This document shows positions 44,601 through 56,600 of a DNA stretch of 64,000 bases, one piece after another. Origin of the DNA: Micromussa lordhowensis (Eukaryota > Cnidaria > Anthozoa > Scleractinia > Lobophylliidae). The translations under genes were made by a program, and so were the position numbers. Where the stretch lies: NCBI GenBank assembly GCA_964020085.1, contig OZ026601.1:2160401-2224400 (forward strand). The letters are read 5' to 3'. The notes under the pieces were generated by a model. It saw only the letters and a program-made list of their open reading frames with translations. It was not told the origin of the DNA and searched no databases. Positions within the stretch are counted from its first letter, which is position 1. Every line of letters starts with the position of its first letter.

Positions 44601-47600
44601 AAAGTAATCTAGAAGTTCCGAGTAAAAGGGGGAAATATTGTTGTCTAATTTTTTTGTGTCGTAGTTGCATTTCAAGAGAAACTGTAATCCTCCATATTTA
44701 TTGAAGTAAGCATTGGGAATTGCTTTCCAAGCATCATTAGATTCTTTGACATATAATCATCTAATATAGGTCAAAATACTGCACAAACTAGTGAACAGTC
44801 CAAGACTGTAGAATAATTGGGTCGTTCAACACGTTTTCCGTTGTAACGGAAGAAAAAAAATAAAAACATTAGTTTGGGACCGCATGAAGTGTCCGCAATT
44901 CCGTAATAGCGGGAGCTGTTTCCATGGGTTTCTTTGTAGGTTTGGTCGGGGATTTTGCTTCTTGTCCCTAATAGCGAGGTGTCCGTAAGATGAGAGTTGA
45001 CTGTATAAGTTCTCATGTGATATTTTTTACTTATTTGTAGGGCGCTCCTGGAGATATTGGCGATCCCGGACTCGAGGGAGATATTGGACCTCTTGTAAGT
45101 CCTCTGACCCCCTTTTGTTTGATTAGTTTTATTTGGAAAAGTCGTCTTCGTTGTCACAATTAAGCCACGCCTTACTGATAATGTATCGATTGGCACCTCT
45201 GCCGCGTACACTTTGTTCCGATCCTTTAGTGTCCGTATTTGAAAGGTTTGAGTGGTATTTTAAAATGTCGTAAGCAAGGCCTCTTGACATATTCTCGTAA
45301 CGCTAGCATAGATCGCCAGATTACTCGCCAGGCGTTTTATGAAACTAGCAGCCTTCTTCAATATCTAAGGACGTAATTTGACATACCTCAGTTAAGAATT
45401 TAAGGAGGAGATCGCAAGACGGTGCGAGTACTTTAAAGGAATCAACGACAGAGTGCTAATCCAAGTTAGTGTCCCCACTACCTCCCCCCTCTCCCCCCCC
45501 CCCTGCCTTAGCACCCCTTCCATGAAGATCCGTGATCCGTGCCCCCTTGTCTGCCTCCTTACATGCATCGGAAGTCTTAAGTTAACACTTATTGCCTTTC
45601 ATTCAGGGACCCCCTGGGCCCGACGGAGCGATGGGAGCCCCCGGTACCAGAGGAACTATTGTAAGTACACGGGTTGAGTGTATACCCGGAGGGTTCTGTA
45701 TACTTAAAATAGACGCTAAAACCATGTATAATTGTTTTATTAGTAGTAGTTTTAATTATTGAATTTAATTGATGTATGTATTTTTATTTCTCGAAGATAT
45801 TAGCTCAATGGAGCTACTCTGATAATTCGAGTTGAAATAAAGTGTATGTATGTATGTAAATTTAGAAAACGCCAGCGGCAACAAAGGAAAAAAAACAATT
45901 TTGAACTGCAAGAGGATCTGTATCCTGCGACACAGGGACGCCACACTGCTGACCGTGGGTTTACCGGCTGTATCGCAAGGAAGGAACGTTATAACAAGTG
46001 CTCTTTCCTTGTTTGTTTTCCAACAGGGAATAGTTGGACCACCTGGTGAAAATGGAGCGCCTGGACCTATTGGACTTCTTGTGAGTATCTTTCTATTTGA
46101 ACGGCTCTTTCGTGCAAAACGCATTGTGTCAAATATTTCAGTCTAAACCATGTAGCAAATGCAGGATCCATCGCCTCAGATAGTGAGTGTACATGACACG
46201 TTCGTGACGTGTTCGTGACAAGTTCGTGACACTCGTTATTGAACCGCAGGCTACCGAATGAATCCACGGAACAAGTTAACTTAATCGAGAAGATACTTAT
46301 ATCCGTAGTCAAAGAAATGTACTATTGTAGGGGTGACTCGACTAAAAAACTCAACAAGAATGGTAGCATTTGAAGTCTATGTTTACAGATATTTCGTGAC
46401 TGAGAAAAAAGATGGACTATTTTCAACACCTAGATTCTGTGACGCAAATCCATAATCTGCAAGTGGCGGCCGAATAGCAACACCGAGAGAAAAATAAGCT
46501 GAAAATGAGAGAACGAACATACGTTAACAACTCAAACTAAGCTGTGATATAACTTTACTAACTACTTATTAACCGAGAGTGAGGTCTTAACGGGAAAATC
46601 TCGGACCGTGACCTTGCCGTATTGACCGAGCGATAGCGAGGTCAATACGGCAAGGCCGAGGTTTGAGATTTTCCCGTAAAGACCGAACGTTCGAGGTTAA
46701 TAAGTTTTTTATTATATGGCTTTTTGCTTGGCTTTTGCAGGCCCGCAATCGGCCGGTGGGCATTACGGGAGAATAATGCCCCAGTATTAGCCAATCAGAG
46801 CACGCGTTAGATCGGCTACAAACCCAAGTCATATAATAAAGAAAGTTATCGACTTTCGACTGGAATATTATGTTATGTTACTCTCAACAGAGAGTTTCGT
46901 AACTGGCATGCAAACGAAAACATTTTAGAATGGCCAAATTGAACTGATTACAAAGGTGTTCGATGTAATTTCCTCAGTGGCAGTTTTGTAGACTAGCCGA
47001 GACTTCCCTCCTCTCCCTGAATAATCCGTCATCTTTTGCTCACTTTATAGGGGCCTGTCGGACCTCCCGGCCCAGACGGAGAGAGGGGACTGGACGGAGC
47101 AAAGGTATTGTTATTTGGAGAAGGTTGTAAAAAAACATGGTTCAAGTTGACTAGAAGAGCCTTGCTTACTGGTGATGATGTTTTACCCCACTTTCTTTCG
47201 CAAGTGGCAACTTGAAGAAGGGCTGCCCTCTTGTCTGAGACTTCTCTCAAACTGTGCATTAATGCATCAGACAGCCACTGTGTGGCTTAGTTTGATCATT
47301 AATGGATAGAAATTCCTTTTCATGACCCATACACAGGGATATTTTTGCAGCTCGAACTGCTATGAGCTGCTGTACAATAAAATTTGAAAGTTCCAGAGCT
47401 GAATTGAATACATTACAACTTTCAATCCTTTGGTATGCTCATAACTTAAGTCTAAATTAATGCCATAGCGATACAAGTGCATTTTCATACCAATAGGAAA
47501 ATATTTCCACTTTTGTCACTGTCACTTATAGTACAGTTCCGCCGAATGTAAATACATTTTGTAGTGCGTTATAGCATTTTGTTATCAACTTTTTAAGTCA

Positions 47601-50600
47601 GCTTGATCGTTCTTTAATATTGACTCGATGACTTGATTATTTGGTATTTATATGTTTATTTATTTATTTATGTATTTGTTCACTTATTCATTCATCCGTT
47701 TATTTTAGATTTGTTTGTTGTATGTTTTTGTACATTATAGGGTGACCCCGGTCAACCCGGCGCTGACGGCAAGCAAGGCCTTACCGGCCAGCCTGTGAGT
47801 CACGTTACTGTTTCTACTTTCTTATGCTCTCCCAATAGCCTAGTTCCAAGTTGTATTGAGCCTCTTCATCAAAGCGAGGCTTGGAAATGGCCTATTGCTC
47901 CTCATATTTTTTTTAACAGCCGGTTAATGAAGAAAGTCGAGGCCCTGAGAAAAGAAAATGAGTCAAAACGTTCTTCAAAGTAACAATGCGCTTACTGATG
48001 TAAACTTTGCCCAATTTCAAACAGGGTCAAGACGGGAGACCAGGGGCGAGAGGAAAACCAGGAGAAAGAGGCAAACGGGTAAGTAACAAGCTTGTGTTAA
48101 AGTCTGTTTGCGCCCTATGTGTGGCAGACTACAAAATTGAGAACTATTCAAATTGTAAGTCTTAAGTGTGAATTTCACTTGGGAAGAATTGGAAAGTGAT
48201 AGCACCACGCGAAGCTACAGCTTAATAGCTGTCGGTTGAGTTGTCGCATACTAGGGTTTTATCCGGAGACTTGAAAGTTGAAACGGGTTTGTGCGGCACA
48301 ACTAAGTACCACATGACCGTACAGCTCAATAGCTTTCATTCAAATGGTCACACTCTGGGGTTTCTTGCACTGTCTCAAGTTTAAACCACCTTGTACAGCA
48401 TAATATACAGTAGAAGTTGCTTTCATTTGAATGGTAACGCGTGGGTTTTTTCTAGGTACTATAGCTCATTGTCTTGGTAGCGAACCAAATAAGGTCATAT
48501 GGTAATTTTTGTTTGTTTGCTATCTTTTGATAGGGCCCCCCAGGCCCTCCGGGTCCTCCCGGACCGAGGGGAGACTTAGGCGAGGCTGTAAGTATGGCGA
48601 CCAGAATCACTGATGATCGTATCACTGATGGTCTTAAACATTGACACTGAATTACAAGACAGAATTGATGCTAACGCAGAATTTGAAATTGAAGACATTT
48701 TATATTAATGGTCCTAAACCAAAACTTGGGTTGTCAGAGTTAAGCAACAATTGTTTTCTACGAAAATGGGTCAGCGGGTGTAATTGTATATCCTCACAAG
48801 TAAAGTGAATGTTAATCTTTTAAATTCCCTGGTCAGTATCCAAATCAAAGTTCTTCTGACCGTGGGAAAGCCTAAACCCTAGTGGATGGAATGCTTGTCC
48901 ATTTCAGGATACTGACCATCATTCTGAACAATCAGGAACTACGAGCAGGGCCTATCTTGCCAGCTTCTTGGTTATTTAGTTATATTGTTTTCTTGGTTAC
49001 TGGATAACAAAACACTGAAATCTCTTTTGCAGGGACTGAATGGTGGACCAGGGCCCCAGGGCCCGCCTGGCCGCAAAGGACCGAGAGTGAGTTAAATGTT
49101 TGTTAGATCCAAGATGGCTGACTGTTTAACACAAACCACTGTTTCAGTGGGCTAGATAAATCGCTAGAAATTGTTCATCATATCTGGGCCGAGTTGTTCA
49201 AATCCCGATTAAACTAACCCAGGATAAGCGAGAATTGTAGCCTTTCGGTGAAGTTTTCTGTTTATTTTGTTTGTCCTTCAGTTTCGACACTGAACAATCT
49301 AAAACTACTCAAAACATAAGAAGTGAAAGACATTTCTAATACGTGGAAAATTAATTATTAGTTTAATTTTTAATCCTGGGTTAGCGTTGACCGGCTTTCG
49401 AACAATCCGTCCCAGGTCGATAAGCGTCAGTGTCCAGTGAAATGAACACAGCAGCACTTTGTGGAATACAGAGGTCCAATGCAGAAGCCTGTCACGTGAC
49501 ATGGTTAATCTTTGGCCACACTGGTAAAACAACAAATCGCCCAAATGATAAAGCTAATCTCGTTCCAGATCTCTTTGGCTTAACCTCCAAGAGATATGGT
49601 AACTAGGATAGAGTAAGCCTTCCGCGCTTACGTTATTCACATAATTCTGTGTACAAATGAATATATGAAAGATCATATATTTGAACTGCGGATAATTCTG
49701 TGTGTTTGTTCCAGGGTGAAGCTGGAGCCCCGGGAGAAAATGGAGCTGATGGTGTCGGCGGAGAAGAGGTGAGCGGAGTCCAGTCTGTTATCATTCGCGT
49801 GATTTCAAACACTAAGGGTAAGATTGTACAGCACACAGAATTGGACGACGAGAATTTTTGTTACTAAGGAAAGGAAATATAGACAAAGCAAACCCTGATA
49901 GCAACAATAGTAATCTCTGTACGAAGAAGGAAGATTCAGTTAAAAATAGGAAGCCAATCTAGTGCACGACACCTGAATGTTGCCACTGGACACGTGAGAA
50001 CCGACTAATGATCAATTTGTATATTTGGACACAGGGAGCAGAGGAGTTCCTTTTGAACGAATGAATAAAAAAACGACTTACCTCTTTGAAATGCACTGTT
50101 GCGTAAATTCTCCCGGCCAAAAAAGCTCATTTCCGAGTCAGTATACATTCATTTTCGCCGGTCCACTGCTCCCGAACCGATTTCTATCGTGCGAACCGCC
50201 ATTATTTTTGAACTTATTGACCGCTGACTACTGCGACCGCAGTCGTCTAAAGGCTGCGAACGTACTAAAAAAAGGAAAGGGAAGAAACTAATTTGGAGCG
50301 TTTTTTCGCAAATCCGTAGCTTCGTTATAAATGCATCAAACCCCCTAATTTTTTATTTTGGGGATGTTTCCTAGATATTCTGTGCGTTAACTCTTAGTTT
50401 TGCTACAAAGGTTGAGGGAAAGCGGTATTTTCGTGGACCGAAATGTGGTTCTCGATGAACCGCCTTCGTGCAATGTGCACCGCAACAGCTGGTGACGGAA
50501 ATGACGTGAACCTCGGGATGGTAGCATGACTGCGCAAGACAGGAAGTGGTTTGGGCGAGTTGAGGCTCAGGTCCAGGCCTCGGAAAAGCAATGGACCGTT

Positions 50601-53600
50601 ACTAATTTCACTTCCGTCACCAGCTGTCGCGGTCCACATCAAACTAGTCACGTGGTATTAGTTTCTTCCCTTTCCTTTTTTTAGTACGTTCGCAGCCTTT
50701 AGACGACTGCGGTCGCAGTAGTCAGCGGTCAATAAGTTCAAAAATAATGGCGGTTCGCACGATAGAAATCGGTTCGGGAGCAGTGGACCGGCGAAAATGA
50801 ATGTATACTGACTCGGAAATGAGCTTTTTTGGCCGGGAGAATTTACGCAACAGTGCATTTCAAAGAGGTAAGCCGTTTTTTTATTCATTCGTTCAAAAGG
50901 AACTCCTCTGCTCCCTGTGATTTGGACTGGTCTGCTTAGATACATTAGAAACCGTTGTGAACAATATATTAAGGAGTTAAAGAAACCACGACGGCGACGC
51001 CGAGGACAACGTCGATTAAAAAATTAATTTATATTTTACCTACGAATCTCGCGGTACTCTAAAGTCATTTAGTTTGTATATCACTGTCAAAACTATCTCG
51101 AAACTGAATATGGGACACAGCGTTAAACTCGGAAAATAAATTTAAAAAATTAGCCGTCGTCGTTCACGTTCTCCAGACAACGCAGAATTTGGTCATTTCA
51201 CGTCGTCGTTTTGCAGAGGACGGCAAAGAAATGGACCAAGAATTATAACGCACGTGCATAGCTATTGTTCTGCTCATTAAATCTTTTGTTTAGCGACGTT
51301 CTCGTTGCCGTTGCCGTCATGGTTTTCTTAAACTCCCTATTAAGGCTGGGTATGGCCAAGTGGCTTTGCTTAGCTTTGAGGTTTCAGTAGCATGAATCGA
51401 CTATAAGTTTTGCTACTACCCCTGGACGGAATGCCAGCATTTTTAAGGTTGGCCTAACAATTTACCGCTACCCTTTTATACACCAGGGCTGAGAGAGCCA
51501 CTGAGAGTTCAGTGTATTGGCGAAGATCATATCACGGTGACCCGAGCCGGCTCTTAAACGCGGACCGCTCGATTACGGACTCCGACCACTATTATTATTT
51601 TTAATGAAAAATATTTATTTATTTATTTACTTTTATTAAACTATTCACTGTTTGTTCTAGGGACCTGAAGGACCCCCCGGACCTCCTGGTAAACCCGGGT
51701 TCCCAGGCACAGATGTAAGTTATGATGTCAAATAAAACACGTACATGCGAATTACACACACGTTGTAGAGCGCAAATCTAAGGTATTAACGATGCCTTTG
51801 ACCAAGTAAAGGGCTGTCAAAGGAAGATGGACGGAAGGAAATGTCTGTGTTTGAGCCTGCTGACAAATTAGCTTGGCCCTTTCCTGGTTTCCGTGGCATG
51901 AAGTGTCAAGGAGTCTTTCTAAACCAACCCCCCCCCCCCCCTTGGATGAGGCGTTAGCTCATCGTAGTGTTGCCCTTGGCAGTTAAATTTGTCAGTACCC
52001 ATTTATAGATAGGCACTGTGAGAGTGACGTGCGACAAGCTTGGAATCCAAAAATGCTCGATTGCACTGATCGTCAGACCGTCGCTCTGACGATGAAAGTG
52101 AGAAAAACTAACGTGGTCTTCCTTTTGTCGACGTTATTCGACAAATTCTGTTGCACTGTACACTTAAATGTTGCACATTTACGGGACGTATCAGTTTGGT
52201 ATTCTCTTTCGCGTCGCACGGCCTAATGAAAGAAAATTTCTATTATAAGTAAAGGAAAAAAGATACAACAATTAGTGGAGAGTGCCGCTTGCAATAGTCG
52301 AGCTAATTCGCAAGAAACCAAGGCACGCTGAATACGGGTCACAAGCCAGAGAATATGTTTAAAACTGAAGACACTGTGTTGCACAACGCTGATAGGCCAT
52401 CTCTGAGTTACTTTGTGCCTCTGTTTCAAGACGAGTCCCTTTCATATAAATGAGTTTGATTTGCATGAAAATGAACCCGTAGGCGGAACACATTTTCATA
52501 TGAATAGTGTCGCACGAAGACTGGTTTTGACACAGAGGCAAAAGTCAACTCGAAAATGGCCTATTATAATAAGGGAAAAAAGTCTCTAGTTAATGGTCGG
52601 AGTCAAGTGGTGTGAAATTCACGAGGAGTGGTTTATTCCAGTGGGATAAAATATAATACAACCTAATTAAACACCTATAAGAAATACATGTTTAATTTGT
52701 GCATGGTAGCGTACTTGGTGTAGTTTTGTAGAATTCAAGACAAGTGTTGTTGTGTTTGTAGGGTACACCTGGAATACCCGGAGTACCCGGATCACCAGGT
52801 GCTAGAGGAACAAAGGTAACGTTTTTCATCGTGTTTCATCATCTTTCAAGTGCTTCTGATTTATCTCCCAGGGGCTACTTCTGTAACAAAATCTCCTGTT
52901 TAGGGTGGGGGGGGGGGGGTCACTGAGAGCATTTTAGGGAGGTTGAGTAACAGGGCTGTGAAGCGGAACATAACTTAATAAATATTTACTGAGAGTGCTT
53001 CTTTGTGTCCGAGCTACCCTCCTGCTAAATATGTTCAGACAACGTTCAATTTCAAATACCAACGTAGTAATACGGTAGACTGTTGGCAGTCTGTTTTTCT
53101 CTCGAAATTCAGCAGGGGTTATGAGGCGAGACGTTTCGCCTAAAGGAGAATGGGACGACACTACCGCGCTTCTGCGTTCCCGTTGGCGAAACACTCGTCC
53201 AAGTAACACAAGAAAAAATACCGGCTATCAGCAGTCTAAGGGCGGCAAAGAAATCGATGGACAACAATTACAGCAGTGTAATTGTAATTGTTGTTAGGCT
53301 TTTATGTCTTACTGTCACGATGTTCTCCTTGCGATAAAGTGGAATCATATATAACCAGTGAATGAGAGAGGGAAAAGATATTGAACCCCATTCAAGAGAT
53401 CGTGTTCCAGATAGCAGTTAATAAACTTTCCTTGAAAGGTTTATACTCACCACAATTCAGAGGCACACAAAAAGTCAATATAGGGCTACATGAGACAAGT
53501 TTCAGCTAGCTGCTAAAGTGTCTGAAGACTGCATTTGTATCCACGTTCAACTGACCATGCGTTGCTTATACCACAGGGCAGCAAGGGATTCCCTGGCCTG

Positions 53601-56600
53601 GCAGGAAAAGATGGCTCCCAGGGCGCCCGTGGAGCGCCTGGGCCGAGAGGTTCACAGGGAGACCGCGGACCGATAGGATCGCAGGTAAAGCCTATGGTTC
53701 GATTTTGCACTGCAAGCCTTGTATACATGTGAAACATTTTTTTTTTTCTGTTCCTAGGGTGCTCCAGGAGAAAATGGTGCTAACGGCGATCGTGGACTGA
53801 GAGGAAATACTGTAAGTAATGAGAACTAAAAGTATTTCATCCTTTAATCAATTTAAGAGGATATTTAGCCATGGTGGTATTTACAGGGACACTGTCATCA
53901 TTTATAGCATGATTTTGGAAATCTCAAAAACATATATTGATCATTGGAAGCTGAACAATAATGGCTTTGTTTTATAGAGCAGCACTCGACAAATGATTAA
54001 AATCCATTAGGAAGCGACGATGGCGAGGATGAAAACGGATTGCGATATGGATTTTTTGAAAATGTGTCAGGATGTCAGTTTTTTAAAAGGCTCAAGTTTG
54101 GCTCGAAAATCGTTGAAATTTTGCAAATATGTTGCTGCAATGTGGACGTTCTTCAAGAAATTGCTTTTAATAGTTTAGTTAGAGCTAATTAAGTTCTTAT
54201 TGCATACATTTAGGGACCATTTCGTGAATTTGTAACAGTTTTAAGCAAATATATATTGAGCTTGTTGTTCTCCATTTCAGGGAGCTGAGGGTTCAAAAGG
54301 AGCACGTGGAGGCCAAGGAGTCAAGGGGGAGAAGGTATATTAACTTCTTTACCACATGAAAGTACTGCTCAGTAGCGTCCATTTGAATGGTCACACACTA
54401 GGGTTTCATTCACAGACTTAAAAGTTAGAACCACCTTGTACAGCATAATAAACCTACTGCTCAATAGCTTTCATTTAAATGGTCACACACTAGGGTTTTA
54501 TCCACAGACTTAAAAATTAGCACCACCTTGTACAGCATAATAAACAGTACCACACGAAACTGCTGCTCAATAGCTTTCATCTGAGTAGTCATTCGCTGTC
54601 TCAAAGGTTTAAACCACATTTTGTTTGAGTAATCCGAGATTCGGCTTCGGGACAATAACAATACTATAGTAAAGGTTGAACATGAGCTTTTTGGACATTT
54701 TCGGCGGTAGTTAACTACTATCTGTGTTCTTTATTTTATTCTGGCTACAATACTGCCCTTCTCTCGTAAATCGTAAAAGATAGGTTGTGAACTAAAGAAC
54801 TAAAGGGTCGTTGATGCATTTCCACCCGAAATTCTCAGCTGTTTTCTGTTAATATACAGTAATGTTAACCCGTATCGATTTTTAATCTTTATTTTCCAGG
54901 GTGAACGTGGAATTCAAGGCTCGCCTGGCCGACAAGGCCTCCAAGGCAGAATGGTGAGCGCATTTTATGTATTTGTCGCTAACCCTTATTTTTCTTCTTC
55001 TGTTATTCTTATCCACCTCGACTATATTTTGCTGCAGGATATGTTATTCATTAGACGTTTAAAAACTCTTCTAAACGTGCAATCAGACACAATTCGTGCG
55101 AAAAATTTATATAATTCAATTTTCCATTTTATTATACAAATTTAGCGAACTTTTGTGCGTCCTTATTGAGCATACGAAAGACCGCGTTTGACCACATTTC
55201 CAAACACCGAGAAGAGAGTTGAAAATACGACGCGTAGCGGAGCATTTTTGACCCGGTCAGACACTTGCATGAGTGTTTGATATATCTTCTCAATCGAAAC
55301 TAACACCAAGGAGAAAACGGAGAAATAAAATCGCAAAATCTGTGCTAATTAAGATCAGACATGGAATATGCATAATTTCAGAATACAAATTTTGCAGAGA
55401 CTATTTGACATTAAATTCCACATAAAACTCTATAATACTGGCTTGGTAAAACATCAACTGGTTCGTCATCTGCCCAAGAACCCTTACTCATCATACGGTA
55501 ACCATAGCAACCATGTTAGCTGTCACGTGGTAATGTTCTATTTCTGTTCTACCTGACTAGGGAATTGCAGGTGAACCTGGCAGCAATGGAGCATCGGGTC
55601 CTCAGGGCGATCCGGTTTGTATTATATAAAATCTTGCGCGTAGACAAGCCGAAAAGTTTAGAAAACAGCAAAACGTTGTCGAGCATGTACAATTTTGGTT
55701 TTTGTTGGCTTAGGTGCTTTGAAAAGCAACGGAAAGGTATCAAAGAGTTGCACGCAGTTTGATTGGTTGAGAAGTTTGGACAAAATAACGGCGTTTTCCG
55801 TTCAACCAGGAGTTTCGAAAAACTCCAAACGGGGAAAAATGGTACGGAAATTTCCTGGGAAAGTTTCCAGAAAATCGGAATATTCGACCGAAAATTCCTG
55901 AAATTCCGGGAGGAAAATCAGGTATACTTCCCGAGGTTGTCCTCTTTTCCGGAAATTCCGGAAAATGCTGTTCCACTCGTCAATGGAAATTTCCTCAAAT
56001 TCAAACCAGAATTTTTTGTGGAATGGAAAGCGGCCTAAAACAAAGAGAGCGAAAATTGGGTGTGTAGTTGGTAGTTCTTTGATAGAGAAATTTTGGAAAA
56101 CAAACTGAAAGCTATAAAGATGTCGACTGTATATCACATTGATGAGTTCATTTACTGATTTTAAACATTGTTCTTTTCATTTAGGGTGAGCAAGGTTCTT
56201 TGGGTGAAGTCGGTCCGGACGGATTCAGAGGTTTGCCGGTAAGTTTTCATTTCTTTCTTTCTTGTGTGGCTTAGCGCAGATCTGAAAATGTTGGAAAATT
56301 TCGTGAGCGTCTTTTTACAAGCGCGGCGGTGGGGTTGATACCGCGAAATGTTAACTCTTTCGGTACAAGTGTACTTACCTGCCGGGCAAGTAACTTTTCA
56401 TTCTCACTAGCCCAATGTGCCAGGCAAGTTGTCTGCCAGCTAAATAAAAAAAGCAAACTAAGACTTACCCAGGGCAAGCAAAATTTGAGAGCTGCTTGTC
56501 TAAAGGGAAGGCGTTAATTTTTTTTCGAGCCTTTGGGGGGGGGGGGGGGGGAGTAAACGGGACCTCGACCCGTGAACTACTGATTTGAGGAAGTGTCGAC

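Larger units (their letters stand above)
43246..45003. mobile_element. Tigger/mariner-like non-autonomous element, split by a LINE
   Basis: Left end CAGTCAAGTCCCGTTATAGC, right end GAGAGTTGACTG (inverted), with TA on both sides (43244-43245 and 45004-45005). Internal phrases GTCCGTAATAGCG and GTCCCTAATAGCGAG are inverted counterparts. A LINE copy (43387-44743) is inserted inside. No transposase frame remains. Confidence 0.6.

Noticed and set aside
45790..45832. Hammerhead-like order CTGATAA ... GTTGAAAT in a LINE-like tail
   Set aside because: The box is CTGATAA rather than CTGANGA, there is no stem II of useful length and no paired stem III.
50025..50945. Two matching 70-90-codon frames on opposite strands
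   Set aside because: They are mirror images created by the foldback arms; the sequence is not protein-like.
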